Numbered from the stretch's first letter, positions 19,659 through 28,609 are shown. The stretch: 64,000 bases of DNA from an uncultured Aquimarina sp. (GCA_947499005.1 CANMML010000004.1:121574-185573), one strand, 5' to 3'. The notes: generated by a model from the letters alone, not told the origin. Numbers and translations are program-made.

Positions 19659-21256
19659 ATGTGTGTTTTTTACCGAAATTTAATTCCGTTTATATTCCTT
19701 TTTGCCATAACAAATATCGCATTGGGACAAGTAGGCGTTCCTACTTACGATACAAGTGGAAAAAATTATATAGAGTACATACCAGGAAATTTGCCAATTA
19801 TTATTTCGGCACCACATGGGGGAGTACTTTTATCAGGAATTACGATAGGAGGGGTGTTCTATCCAGATAATGATACGTCACTACCAGATCGCAGTTGCGG
19901 GGTTAATGAAAGGGATGATAATACAGAGATTTTAGTAAGAGAGATACAGAATGAAATTTTCGAAATTACAGGTTGTTACGCTCACGTGATTATCAATCGT
20001 TTACATCGATCTAAGTTAGATCCCAATAGACCTATTTCTGAAGCAGCATGTAATGATTCGGATGCAGAATTTTATTGGAATGAATTTCATCGTTTTATTG
20101 ATTTGGCAAGTAATAGCGTTACAACAGCATGGGGGAAGGGACTTTATATTGACCTTCATGGGCAAAGTCATAGCATTCCTAGGATTGAATTAGGGTACAA
20201 CATTAGCTCGAGTACGCTGAACAGTAGTGATTTGAATATTACTTCGATTACCAATAATTCATCTATAAAGCATTTAGTGGGTTCTAATATCAATGGTTTA
20301 ACTCATGAAGAATTAATAAGAGGAGGCAGCAGTTTAGGGGCTTTTTTTAAAGATGAAACGGCTACTTTTTATAATAATAATGTAAATGTTGGATGTAATT
20401 CAACTACTGGGTATAGAGCGATCCCTAGTGATTTTACATTCGGAACTTCTCAACAATGTAACGATACAAGACCTTTCAGTAACGATTATTTCGATGGAGA
20501 TTTTTACAATAATTTACGTCACGGTTCGGGAGATGAGCAAGTACAAGATGCCAATGGTGCTTTAATAGGAGGAGGGGGAGTTATCGATGGGATTATGATA
20601 GAAGTTAATCGACGTGTACGAGATTTGGGGACTTATAATGGACAATTTTTCGACAATGAACCACAAACTTTGGTTCCGTTTGCAGAAGATTTTGCGGCCG
20701 TAGTATTGGATTTTGTCGATACACATTACAATGACTTTACCGAATTTTCATATAGTGCTTCTGAATATAATATATCAACGGATAATAATCCTTTACCCTC
20801 ATAACGGGGAATTCGGGAGGTAGTTTTTCTAGTGAAATTGGAGTGTCCATTAACGAAGAAACAGGAGAAATAGATTTGCAGAATTCAGATGCAGGCACTT
20901 ATGAAATTACATATCGATTAAATGATTGTGATCAATATTCGACTTCACAAATTATTGAAATTATAAATGTCACTCTAAATACTGAATCGATATTTTTGCA
21001 AGATAAAAATGCTAGATATGTGACTAATAATCCTGTAAGAGATGTGTTAATTATTGAAATGGAATCCAATAGTAAATGCTCGGAAGTCATTATGCACGAT
21101 TTACAAGGGAAGTTGGTACAGACATATTCAATAAGTAGTTCAAGTGACCAGAAATTAGAAATTGATATTATGGACATTCCTTCAGGAATTTATCTTTTAA
21201 GCTTTAGAACGCCTACAGGTCAAATCATTGATTCTAAAAAAATAATTAAAATTTAA
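19659..21256 (+). pseudogene. Secreted N-formylglutamate amidohydrolase-like protein, frameshifted, with T9SS tail
   Basis: The first part (to 20804) encodes a signal peptide (ending NIALGQ) and an N-formylglutamate amidohydrolase-like domain with SAPHGG, the acidic DRSCGVNERDDNT, INRLHRSKLDPNR and DLHGQSH. It then stops at TAA just after NPLPS. The frame one base back continues as ITGNSGGSFSSEIG, a PKD-like stretch, and then a type A T9SS sorting domain (VIMHDLQGKLVQ, DIPSGIYLLSF, SKKIIKI). The two halves clearly belong to one gene interrupted near 20795-20800 by the loss of one base (or gain of two). I chose the Met at 19659 because it begins the signal peptide; the frame is open to 19596. 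A sequencing error or real inactivation are both possible. Confidence 0.75.
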
Positions 21257-21448
21257 ATCTTCTGGTAGTAATTATTATTGTTGTGATGCAGCTGACTGAA
21301 AAGGGTTCAAAATACGGATACCTACATTTCAATGAATTAACAGGCTTCGGCTTCGCATAGTCTTTGTATATATTTAAGCTTTTTAGACTGTCTTATCATT
21401 AAATTGAAGAGAACATCATTCTTCGATTCTTATTCTTTAGAACCTACC

Positions 21449-21456
21449 TATCTTTG
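21449..21456 (+). promoter_or_regulatory. -7 box TATCTTTG that decides the DEAD-box start
   Basis: A perfect TAnnTTTG box. It overlaps the in-frame codon at 21454, so translation from there is unlikely and the ATG at 21472 is the better start. Confidence 0.55.
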
Positions 21457-21471
21457 CTGAAAAATTATTGT

Positions 21472-22761
21472 ATGTCCACTCCTTTTGCAGACTTGGGAAT
21501 TATAGCACCTATAGAAAAAGCATTAAAAAGCTTAGATATTAGTACACCTACTGATATTCAAAAGAAAGCAATTCCTACCTTGTTAACTACAAAGAAGGAT
21601 GTAGTAGGGTTGGCCAAAACAGGATCTGGAAAAACAATCGCTTTTGGATTGCCATTATTGCAATTAATCGATAAGACCAATCCAACCATACAAGCAGTTA
21701 TTTTAGTACCTACAAGAGAATTAGGACAGCAAATCCATACGAATTTGGAAAGTTTTGCAGCACAAATTCCTGAAATAAATATAGCAGCCATTTGTGGAGG
21801 AGTTCCTATAAAACCTCAAATAAAAGCACTTACCGAACCTACGCAAATTGTTGTAGCAACTCCGGGGCGATTAATAGATCTTATCAAGCGAGAAGCGATT
21901 AATATTAAGCATACTAATTTTCTAGTATTAGATGAAGCCGATGAAATGGTAAAATCGCTAGGAGAGGGGCTCGATGAGATTGTTAAAGAGCTTCCGAATT
22001 ACAGGAGAACAATATTGTTTTCTGCAACCATGCCTGGTGCTATAAAGCAGTTGATTCAAAACTATATGTCTAAAGACCCTATACATATAGAAGCTGATAT
22101 GGAAACTGTAGGTCATCAAGGGATTACTCACGAATATGTTGTTGTAGAGCCTATTGAAAAATTGAATGTATTGATGCATTTCCTTAATAATCGATTAGGA
22201 CAAAGAGGAATAATTTTTTGTAAAACTAAAGCAGCAGTAAATAAGTTAGCTAAGAATTTGGCTATCAATAAATTTTCGTCAGGTTCTTTACATGGGAGTT
22301 TATCTCAGCCCATTCGTGATCGTATTATGGGGCAATTTCGGGAAGGTCATATCGATATTTTAGTAGCTACAGATGTAGCAGCACGTGGTTTGGATGTTAA
22401 AGAAATTAGCTATGTAGTAAATTATCATTTGCCAGATGTATACGAAACCTATGTACACCGAAGTGGTCGTACTGCACGAGCGGGATTAAAAGGGTATGCA
22501 TTAACGGTCTTGCAACAAGAAGAAGCATTTGAAATTCCTGAATTTGAAGAGGTATTAGGGATTAAATTTGAAGCTTACGAAAAAGCAAATACTGAAGCTT
22601 TAGAAGAAAATAAGACCCTATTGTGGGCGAAAAAAGTATTCAAAACAAAACCAAATCGCGAATTATCAACGGATTTAAAAGAAAAAGTACATACGGTTTT
22701 TCATCATCTAACTAAAGAAGAGTTGATTGATAAACTAATGGCTTTTGAGCAGTCCAAATAG
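21472..22761 (+). CDS. DEAD-box RNA helicase
   Basis: A 429-residue ATP-dependent RNA helicase. All core motifs are in order: the Q motif (SLDISTPTDIQKKAIP), motif I AKTGSGKT, Ia PTRELGQQ, Ib TPGRLIDL, motif II DEADE, motif III SAT, then RecA domain 2 with IIFCKTKAAV, ATDVAARGLD and HRSGRTARAG. The tail of about 80 residues lacks the DbpA or CsdA RNA-binding modules and is short and charged. Such enzymes help ribosome assembly and RNA decay, especially in the cold; which of these applies cannot be told. The start was placed at 21472 from the promoter and the conserved beginning STPFADLG. Confidence 0.93.
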   Translation: MSTPFADLGIIAPIEKALKSLDISTPTDIQKKAIPTLLTTKKDVVGLAKTGSGKTIAFGLPLLQLIDKTNPTIQAVILVPTRELGQQIHTNLESFAAQIPEINIAAICGGVPIKPQIKALTEPTQIVVATPGRLIDLIKREAINIKHTNFLVLDEADEMVKSLGEGLDEIVKELPNYRRTILFSATMPGAIKQLIQNYMSKDPIHIEADMETVGHQGITHEYVVVEPIEKLNVLMHFLNNRLGQRGIIFCKTKAAVNKLAKNLAINKFSSGSLHGSLSQPIRDRIMGQFREGHIDILVATDVAARGLDVKEISYVVNYHLPDVYETYVHRSGRTARAGLKGYALTVLQQEEAFEIPEFEEVLGIKFEAYEKANTEALEENKTLLWAKKVFKTKPNRELSTDLKEKVHTVFHHLTKEELIDKLMAFEQSK

Positions 22762-22847
22762 TTGTAAATCATTTATAAGATCATTTCGTGATTGACACGG
22801 CATCTCCTCAAAAAGAGTGTATTTCTCACTTATAGAAAAACACGATT

Positions 22848-23747
22848 TTACGAATATAAAATCAAGAAAACACCAGTCATGATACCGACAAGCGGGATCA
22901 ATTTTTTTCGTTTGTTTTTTTCTTTAAAAATAAGTCCACCAATAACTACTGAAATGATAATTTGACTTCGTTTTATCGCAGAAAGCAGCATAATTAGTGC
23001 TTCGGGGTCTTGTAATGCTTTAAAGTAAAAATAATCAGCCGTTTGTAGCAATACACCAACGGCTGGAATGGACCATCTCCACTTGAAAGCTTTTCGTTTT
23101 TCTGCATAAGGAAACCAAGTAAAGGCTAGGATTATTACTAAAATTAAAATCGTATAGAAGCAAAACCAAAACTGCAAGGTGAGTGGTGCAAGTGCCAATT
23201 TTTGAATTAAGAATTTGTCATACAAACCACTTGAAGCCCCTAAGAAAGTAGCTCCTATAATGGCAAAGATCCATTTGTTACGTTTAAAGACAATACCTTC
23301 TTTTTTACCAATACGCGAGTACAGTATTACCGAAAAAATAATAAGAAAGAAACCCATCCATTGCCAGTTATTAGGTCTTTCATGGTAAATTAATAATGCA
23401 CCAATAAAGGTAAAGAAAGGCCCTGCAGAACGTATTGGAGTAACAATGGTGATGGGCAAGTGTTTTAGTGCCTGATACGCTAACACCCAAGAGGAAGCCA
23501 TAATCATGGATTTGATAATGATAAACCCATGAACTTTTAGGGGTATCATAGAGATATGTAAATTTGCCTTTTGGGTGATCTCAGGAAAAAAAGCCGAACA
23601 GATCGCAAATGGTAGAATTAATAAAAACCCAGCCGTTATAGTTCCTAAAAGCACTGGGAAAACTTCGTTTCCTTGTACAGCATGTTTTTTACAAAGATTA
23701 TGTAATCCTAAAAATAATGCTGCTACTAATCCTAAATACATCCACAT
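22848..23747 (-). CDS. EamA/DMT family transporter
   Basis: A 299-residue inner-membrane protein with about ten hydrophobic helices arranged as two EamA repeats of five (residues 1-140 and 150-299). The typical signs are PVLLGTITAGF, LPITIVTPIRSAGPFFTFIGALLIYHERP at the end of the first repeat, and EALIMLLSAIKRS with LIFKEKN at the end of the second. DMT carriers export or import metabolites such as amino acids; the substrate cannot be read from sequence. It is the last chromosomal gene before the dif-linked array. Confidence 0.85.
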   Translation of the reverse strand: MWMYLGLVAALFLGLHNLCKKHAVQGNEVFPVLLGTITAGFLLILPFAICSAFFPEITQKANLHISMIPLKVHGFIIIKSMIMASSWVLAYQALKHLPITIVTPIRSAGPFFTFIGALLIYHERPNNWQWMGFFLIIFSVILYSRIGKKEGIVFKRNKWIFAIIGATFLGASSGLYDKFLIQKLALAPLTLQFWFCFYTILILVIILAFTWFPYAEKRKAFKWRWSIPAVGVLLQTADYFYFKALQDPEALIMLLSAIKRSQIIISVVIGGLIFKEKNKRKKLIPLVGIMTGVFLILYS

Positions 23748-24199
23748 AATGCGCGCGAAGATATGCGTTTAGGATTTTATATGATCGATTATTTATCGTC
23801 TGTCATATTTTAATTTTTTGACGGCTGTAGCAATATTTTTTAGCAGTCAGAATTAAGCTCGTGTATTGCGGACGATTATAGTTCCCGGTATTACATTAGA
23901 ATGTGCCACATTTAATTTGACTTTACTAAATCACTATTTTCTTTTAAGAGCGGTTTTGATTGATATTTTAAGATTCCTGAGAATTGGATATATGAAAATT
24001 TATGGGTGTATGATAAGAATATTTAATTCTGCGTAATTGTGATTTCGGTGGTTTAAAGGTGTTCTTATTGATTAGTGTAGTTTGCTAAATATTCTATTTA
24101 ACATAATGTAAATTATAGGTCATTTGTTAATATTTAAGTAATTGAGTTTATAGACTAAACCGTTAGATTGGTCAACTTTTACTAAATCATTAATTGTCA
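23748..24199. other. Intergenic region holding the left dif site
   Basis: 452 bases without a gene. The left two thirds show no gene or RNA signal. The right part holds dif-like site 1 and then 76 bases leading into the first gene of the provirus. Confidence 0.6.
24096..24123. other. dif-like Xer recombination site 1 (left junction)
   Basis: The 28-bp layout is arm ATTTAACATAA (24096-24106), spacer TGTAAA (24107-24112), arm TTATAGGTCAT (24113-24123). The first arm equals the XerD arm of E. coli dif, read on the complementary strand, at all 11 positions. The second is the presumed XerC arm and recurs unchanged at 30968 and 35902. The 27 bases 24101-24127 recur exactly at 30956-30982. I take this as the chromosomal dif half joined to the left end of the provirus. 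Confidence 0.8.
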
Positions 24200-24781
24200 A
24201 TGAATAATCTTAGTTTACAAATTTTAGACAAAAGTATTGGTACTAGATACCATAAGAAAAGCGAACGCTATCAAATTTTTTTAGGGATTGGCTTGAAACG
24301 TTATAAATTTTCCAGTAATAAAAAGGCTCAAAAATTTCTCGTTTCTTATCAAAATCGTCTAAATACTCTTTTGGACGAATTTCAAATCTATCATGCTGAA
24401 ACATATGGTCTTTATGTGGAATCATTTGCTTATTTGTCAGGTGGTCAACGTAATCACTTAAATGATGACTTTAATCACTTGATTTATTGTTTAGGTCGTT
24501 TAAATTCTTCTCATAAATCTGACATGGGCTTTTATCACTTTATTCATCAATATGTTACTACGGTGCAAAAAATAGCCTTTTTTCAGAAAGAATTTTACAA
24601 GAAAAGACGGTTTAATTATTTGTCTAAAAAATCACGCTACTTAGTACGCCAAATATCTCAAAGTATTGATTTGATTGAATCCTTAGCTCTTGATTATAAG
24701 GAGGATTTAATCGAATTACATCACTCTGAAATGCCAATAATCACATTAGACTTTAATAACCAATTACGTATTGTATCATGA
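24200..24781 (+). CDS. Phage protein with AP2/arm-like N-terminal motif, function unknown
   Basis: A 193-residue basic protein, first gene of the provirus. The N-terminal stretch KKSERYQIFLGIGLKRYKF resembles the three-strand AP2/arm DNA-binding fold of phage integrases, but no catalytic Arg-His-Arg-Tyr set follows, so it is not a tyrosine recombinase. The rest is helical and rich in Tyr, Phe and His. I took the ATG at 24200; a TTG lies two codons upstream. It overlaps the next small frame by ATGA. A DNA-binding regulator or accessory replication factor is plausible, but this is inference. Confidence 0.6.
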   Translation: MNNLSLQILDKSIGTRYHKKSERYQIFLGIGLKRYKFSSNKKAQKFLVSYQNRLNTLLDEFQIYHAETYGLYVESFAYLSGGQRNHLNDDFNHLIYCLGRLNSSHKSDMGFYHFIHQYVTTVQKIAFFQKEFYKKRRFNYLSKKSRYLVRQISQSIDLIESLALDYKEDLIELHHSEMPIITLDFNNQLRIVS

Positions 24782-24981
24782 ATAATTTCGGTGTTTATTT
24801 TTATAGGATTGAGTCAGTTTCTTCTGGCCGTTGTTTTTATCATTTTTTTTCTACAGTTGTTTCTGAATCTTCTTTTATTTCGGCTTCTCGTGTTACGCGT
24901 ATATCTCCGCGCTGTTTTTTTGCTAATGCTTCTCTTTTTGAATTAAAGTTTTTTTTTCATGGCTCTTCTTGTTTCGTCTGA
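24778..24981 (+). CDS. Doubtful small phage ORF
   Basis: A 67-codon frame rich in Ser and Phe that starts in an ATGA overlap with the previous gene and overlaps the next by 23 bases. The ATGA coupling speaks for it. The low-complexity composition, expected from any frame of T-rich DNA, speaks against it. Without it the interval 24782-24958 would be empty. I would not rely on it. Confidence 0.25.
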   Translation: MNNFGVYFYRIESVSSGRCFYHFFSTVVSESSFISASRVTRISPRCFFANASLFELKFFFHGSSCFV

Positions 24982-25165
24982 TGTATTACAAGACAAGTCT
25001 TTGTTCGCTGCTTATTGTTTGGGTGTTGTTTTAAAAGCTTCTCCCGAACTTTCTATTAATCAGGCTTTAGAGATCGTTGCGTTGGATTATATGGGTTGTT
25101 CTAAGAGATCAGCTCAACGCTATTATAAAACTCACTTACAAACCTTAAAAAAGCCAACCCGTTAG
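24959..25165 (+). CDS. Small phage helix-turn-helix protein
   Basis: A 68-residue protein that is helical throughout. The segment LEIVALDYMGCSKRSAQRYY (residues about 37-56) reads as a helix-turn-helix, with the SKRSAQRY part as recognition helix. It likely binds DNA and may regulate the phage lysogeny decision or the rep promoter. It ends inside a terminator hairpin, which would separate it from rep 75 bases downstream. The family is not identified. Confidence 0.6.
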   Translation: MALLVSSDVLQDKSLFAAYCLGVVLKASPELSINQALEIVALDYMGCSKRSAQRYYKTHLQTLKKPTR

Positions 25166-25175
25166 GGTGGCTTTC
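25150..25175 (+). terminator. Terminator upstream of rep
   Basis: AAAGCCAACCC and GGGTGGCTTT pair with one bulged A around a GTTA loop. The stem includes the stop codon of the HTH gene. Confidence 0.75.
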
Positions 25176-25210
25176 TCTATAGGCTTGTCAAATATAACGG
25201 TTAAATCGGA

Positions 25211-25230
25211 TTTAAGGGCGAAGCCCTAAA
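25211..25230 (+). other. Small hairpin just before rep
   Basis: TTTAAGGGC-GAA-GCCCTAAA forms a stem of about 8 bp with a GAA triloop, 10 bases before the Rep start. It could limit Rep translation or be part of an origin; there is no direct evidence for either. Confidence 0.4.
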
Positions 25231-25240
25231 ACATCAAAAT

Positions 25241-26332
25241 ATGAATTCACCTCTTCCTACAGCTTTATCTATTCGCAACAATTGCATTATCATGTACAAA
25301 GACGTGAGTTATTCGGATCATGTTCGTAATGGCTGTAAAAAGTCGTTGCGTCAAAATCAAAATACAGAATACAAAAGTCTTATAAAGCAGATGAATAAGG
25401 TTAAAGAGGTTAAATGTATCGATAGTTATTCCAAATCTTTGACTGAATTACATACTAGTCATGCTAATGAAATGGCAAAGAAAGGTATACAAATTAAGCC
25501 TTTTGGTACAGTTTCAAATGCTCAGTTGAAACGTATAAGATGTGTTATTGAAAATGTTATAAATACTGTTTTCATCAATGAAAAGCCTAAGAATTACAAA
25601 GAAGGTAATTATGTTACTTTTCTTACCCTTACTCTTCCTTCCAAGCAAATACACACAGATTCTCAGATTAATAAAATTCTCGTTAGGTTTTTGGAAAATC
25701 TCAAGCAATCGAAAAGTGTTGTCAATTATGTTTGGAAGGCTGAACCAATGAAAAACGGCAATCTTCATTATCATATAATTTTAGACAAATGGATTGACAA
25801 GCATTACATCAATAATCGTTGGAATAAACAAATTAATAAGCTTGGATATGTAGATCGTTCTACTTCTTCAAACCCTCCAAGTACTGAAATACATAGCCTT
25901 AAAAAGGTTCGTAATGCAGTTAGTTACATTCAAAAATATATGACTAAGCTTGAAAAAAACAAGCGTGTCTTAACTGCAAAAATATGGGGTTGTTCTCGTT
26001 CAGCTTCTAAGCTCACTTATCCTAAAGTATTGCTTGAAGGTTCTGAGTATAGGGATTCTAAGCCTGTTTTGGATAGTCAAGAATTGAAGCAATTTAAACC
26101 TTCTGATTATATCACTCTTTTTACAGGAAAAGTATTCGAAGTTGTTAGAAAGCTTTCAACTAATCTATGGAATCGTGTGAAAAATCATTACAAAGAGCTT
26201 AAATCTATTTGTTACGAAAATGTTGAGCTTCAGCTACAGACTACTGAACTAATCCAGCCTTTTGTACAGCCCCTACCCGATTATAAACAATTACAATTCA
26301 CATTTCCAATGATTGGAAATTATTACAAGTAA
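25241..26332 (+). CDS. HUH-endonuclease replication initiator (Rep)
   Basis: A 363-residue rolling-circle replication protein. Motif I is FLTLTL (residues 127-132), motif II is the HUH metal site H176-Y177-H178 in GNLHYHIIL, and motif III is Y229-IQK-Y233-MTK, giving two candidate nicking tyrosines. These are the three marks of HUH Rep proteins of ssDNA phages and rolling-circle plasmids. It would nick the double-stranded origin and join the ends of the displaced circle in the host cytoplasm. The C-terminal third is unassigned. No helicase domain is fused, so a host helicase would be needed. This is the most certain functional call in the provirus. Confidence 0.9.
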   Translation: MNSPLPTALSIRNNCIIMYKDVSYSDHVRNGCKKSLRQNQNTEYKSLIKQMNKVKEVKCIDSYSKSLTELHTSHANEMAKKGIQIKPFGTVSNAQLKRIRCVIENVINTVFINEKPKNYKEGNYVTFLTLTLPSKQIHTDSQINKILVRFLENLKQSKSVVNYVWKAEPMKNGNLHYHIILDKWIDKHYINNRWNKQINKLGYVDRSTSSNPPSTEIHSLKKVRNAVSYIQKYMTKLEKNKRVLTAKIWGCSRSASKLTYPKVLLEGSEYRDSKPVLDSQELKQFKPSDYITLFTGKVFEVVRKLSTNLWNRVKNHYKELKSICYENVELQLQTTELIQPFVQPLPDYKQLQFTFPMIGNYYK

Positions 26333-26350
26333 CTTTTTAAATTCAATTAT

Positions 26351-26638
26351 ATGTCAAATTTCATTAACAAAATTCAAATTGATAAGCTACGTCATTTAGT
26401 TGGCGGTACTTTTATCCTCTTTTTTGATCTTTTTATTTATGCTGTTATCAGTAAGTTTTTTCAATTCCCATATTATTTTGGGGTCATTACTATACTTGTA
26501 GCTGCTTTAAAAGAGCTTTTTTATGATAAGTTGTTAAAACGAGGTAATGCAGAGGTTAAAGACTTCCTGTATACTGTAATTCCTGTGATTTTGGTTTATT
26601 TTTCTACGCTAATAACTAAATATTACCCTATTTTTTAA
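26351..26638 (+). CDS. Small phage membrane protein resembling YfiM/DUF2279
   Basis: A 95-residue protein with about three membrane segments (residues 17-36, 42-56 and 75-92). The pattern DKLRHLVGG near the start, then LKELFYDKL and EVKDFLYT, follows the motif order of YfiM/DUF2279-type small membrane proteins (DKxxH, then KExxD, then a DxxxT/L step). Such genes occur in many phages and genomes without a proven function. It lies 18 bases after rep and before a terminator, so it is probably co-transcribed with rep. A role in the virion membrane or in lysis is conceivable. Confidence 0.6.
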   Translation: MSNFINKIQIDKLRHLVGGTFILFFDLFIYAVISKFFQFPYYFGVITILVAALKELFYDKLLKRGNAEVKDFLYTVIPVILVYFSTLITKYYPIF

Positions 26639-26662
26639 ACCTATAAAATAGAATTTATTTTT

Positions 26663-26697
26663 AAAAAGTTGTGTCATTTTGTCACAACTTTTTTTTG
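26663..26697 (+). terminator. Terminator between rep and capsid modules
   Basis: AAAAAGTTGTG pairs with CACAACTTTTT across a 9-base loop, with a T run after. It ends the early rep transcript and splits the provirus into two modules. Confidence 0.85.
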
Positions 26698-26743
26698 TTA
26701 TGCTCGCACTTTTGTAATCAAGTTAATAAACAAAAAAAAAAAC

Positions 26744-26881
26744 ATGGCTAATTACCAAAAGAAAGTCGAATTTAAAAAGGCTGCAATGTGTGTAGTCTTA
26801 GGTGTCGTCTTAGGTTCTTTTATCAAAGATGATTATTCTCCTAAAGTATTGTTTAACAAGTTTTTCAAAAAAAAAGCATAG
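26744..26881 (+). CDS. Tiny phage membrane protein
   Basis: A 45-residue protein that I start at the ATG at 26744, because the open frame upstream of it runs through a terminator. It has a Lys-rich N-terminus, one hydrophobic segment AAMCVVLGVVLGSFI (about residues 13-27) and a basic end FKKKA. The gene begins the capsid module, 27 bases before the capsid candidate. Small single-span proteins of this type are frequent in the membranes of PM2- and FLiP-like virions. The function is unknown. Confidence 0.55.
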   Translation: MANYQKKVEFKKAAMCVVLGVVLGSFIKDDYSPKVLFNKFFKKKA

Positions 26882-26908
26882 AGAAACTACAAATTATAAT
26901 TTAATCTT

Positions 26909-27907
26909 ATGAAAACAGATAGACTAATTAGAAAAGTTATAAATCCCTCAGTTGATCTTAGTGCTGATTATCCTAAAGGTCATATGAATGGTTTGATTAT
27001 CGCTATTGATCCATCAAAGTTATTGTCTGGTGGTGATCCTACTAGAGCATTACCTTCGTTATTTGGTCTCTTTGATTTTTTGAACAATGCAGTTGTACGT
27101 GTTAAATATTACAACAAATCAACCGCTACTGTTTTGATTTCAAGTATTCCTCTTAGATACTTCATAGACATAAGCGACTTAAAACATGGTGCAACTGGTT
27201 ATACTGTTCTTGAACGTTTTGTCACGGAAGTTAATAGTGTAGATTCACCTGATAAGTTAGCTAAATTACAAGAACTTCTTGGTTCCGTATCTAGAAGTGA
27301 TTATCCTTTTATTCAGATTTACCTTGACTTAGGTTCTATCGATTGTGATGGTGGTGATGAAATTAAGTTAGATTTATCATCAACCTTACCAACTGGTTCT
27401 GATATAGGAGAGCTTTCTGTTTATTCTTATAGTGAAAATAGTGATCCTTTTCATTTAATGTTTTACGACATTGACTTTGATTTAAACGAGTTACATGATC
27501 AGGTAGTTGAGTCTTATGTTGTTGCTGATGTAGATACATCTCTTGAAAATGATTTTGACATTGAAGTTAGAAGTACTAATGATAATTATGTAACTGATCG
27601 AACTGGTTTACGTTCAACGGCAACTATCTTTAATAAAATCGAAAACAAGGTTTTAGACAGGACTCTACCTTGTTTTTCAGGAAATTCTGAGCTTCCCGAA
27701 GATGTTTATATAAAACTTATTAGCCGAGATGGTAGAAACTTACCAAACATTGGTATTATGAACGTACGCCAATCAAGCGACATTGATAAGTATTTTGTTC
27801 AAAGGCGTAAACTAGAGAATAAGGTAAATGAAGTTTTAGATAAAGCCTCTAGAAACGACAAATCTTCTGATTTGGTTCAAGTTATAGCAGCGGAAGCATC
27901 TAAGTAA
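26909..27907 (+). CDS. Candidate major capsid protein (double jelly-roll suspected)
   Basis: A 332-residue acidic, beta-rich protein with no transmembrane segment. It is the largest non-Rep gene in the provirus and has a strong terminator directly after it, as expected for an abundant structural protein. Two similar-sized beta-rich halves can be seen, about residues 25-150 and 155-290, with many short hydrophobic strands (PLRYFIDIS, FIQIYLDLG, PFHLMFYDID, DVYIKLIS), then a helical tail. Size and position match the double jelly-roll capsid protein of FLiP. I have no recognisable sequence motif to confirm this, because such proteins diverge beyond sequence detection. It could also be a spike or other virion protein. 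Confidence 0.55.
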   Translation: MKTDRLIRKVINPSVDLSADYPKGHMNGLIIAIDPSKLLSGGDPTRALPSLFGLFDFLNNAVVRVKYYNKSTATVLISSIPLRYFIDISDLKHGATGYTVLERFVTEVNSVDSPDKLAKLQELLGSVSRSDYPFIQIYLDLGSIDCDGGDEIKLDLSSTLPTGSDIGELSVYSYSENSDPFHLMFYDIDFDLNELHDQVVESYVVADVDTSLENDFDIEVRSTNDNYVTDRTGLRSTATIFNKIENKVLDRTLPCFSGNSELPEDVYIKLISRDGRNLPNIGIMNVRQSSDIDKYFVQRRKLENKVNEVLDKASRNDKSSDLVQVIAAEASK

Positions 27908-27925
27908 TTTTCAAAATAATAATTA

Positions 27926-27954
27926 AAGAGGTCTTTTTTTTTTTAAGACCTCTT
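27926..27954 (+). terminator. Hairpin after the capsid gene
   Basis: AAGAGGTCTT and AAGACCTCTT form a perfect 10-bp stem with a T9 loop. It may act as a partial terminator or as a stabiliser of the capsid mRNA 3' end. Confidence 0.75.
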
Positions 27955-27971
27955 CTTAAAAATTTTATATT

Positions 27972-28208
27972 ATGGCATTTCCGTGGGGAGCTCTTATAGG
28001 TCAGGCTGGAACACTTTTTTCAGCAGTAAGTAATCAGAAAACTCAAGCTAGTGATAATGCGGCTCAAGTTGCTATTGCTAAAGCGAATGCACAATCACAA
28101 TTAGCAGTAGCTAATTTACAGTCTAATAATTTAAACAAGATGATTCCTTTGATTCTTGGCGGTCTTGCTGTCTTGGTCATTTTAGCTCTTGTTTTTAAGA
28201 AAAAATAA
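27972..28208 (+). CDS. Small C-tail-anchored phage membrane protein 1
   Basis: A 78-residue protein with a hydrophobic N-terminal stretch (AFPWGALIGQAGTLFSAVS), an Ala/Gln/Asn-rich helix (residues 25-50) and a C-terminal membrane anchor (about 57-75) ending KKK. The last 30 residues match those of the next protein (shared pattern L-x-S-N-x-L-x-K-x-x-P-x-x-L-G-G), so the two carry the same anchor module. It starts 17 bases after the hairpin behind the capsid gene. It probably sits in the phage inner membrane and contacts the capsid; this role is inferred from position. Confidence 0.7.
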   Translation: MAFPWGALIGQAGTLFSAVSNQKTQASDNAAQVAIAKANAQSQLAVANLQSNNLNKMIPLILGGLAVLVILALVFKKK

Positions 28209-28210
28209 TC

Positions 28211-28606
28211 ATGGGGTTTTTAAAAAAAATTGGTAGAGGTATTAAAAGGGCTGGTCGAAATGTAGGTCGTTTTGCTAAGAGAAACATTCGTAGTGTTAGT
28301 CGAGATGCGGGAAATGTTATTGGTAATGTTGTTGGCGGTGTTGTTAGAGGTTTTACTAAGCCTAAAACCGAAGCTTTAATCCGTCAACATCAAGCACAAA
28401 GCAAATTTCAAATTGCTCAGGATAATAACTTGTTTAAGAATGCACTGCACTCTACACCTCAAAATCTTGCATTTCAAAATGCGAGCATTTCGAAATTTAG
28501 TCCTAGTTCACAATTAAAATCGAATGATTTAAAGAAGTATTTACCCTACGCACTTGGTGGTATTTCTCTGTTATTCGGTGGTTTATTAATCGCAAAAAAG
28601 AAATAG
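28211..28606 (+). CDS. Small C-tail-anchored phage membrane protein 2 with basic N-terminus
   Basis: A 131-residue protein, 2 bases after the previous gene. Residues 5-28 are densely basic (KKIGRGIKRAGRNVGRFAKR), followed by a Gly/Val-rich stretch (35-48) able to enter a membrane, a polar middle, and a C-terminal anchor (about 110-128) ending KKK that matches the anchor of the preceding protein. A basic head on a membrane anchor suits binding of packaged ssDNA to the inner face of the virion membrane. This is inference; no family was recognised. Confidence 0.7.
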   Translation: MGFLKKIGRGIKRAGRNVGRFAKRNIRSVSRDAGNVIGNVVGGVVRGFTKPKTEALIRQHQAQSKFQIAQDNNLFKNALHSTPQNLAFQNASISKFSPSSQLKSNDLKKYLPYALGGISLLFGGLLIAKKK

Positions 28607-28609
28607 GTT

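Noticed and set aside
20780..20820. Programmed -1 frameshift in the amidohydrolase-like gene
   Set aside because: The heptamer TTTACCC is not a workable slippery site, because the P- and A-site tRNAs would not re-pair, and no strong structure follows.
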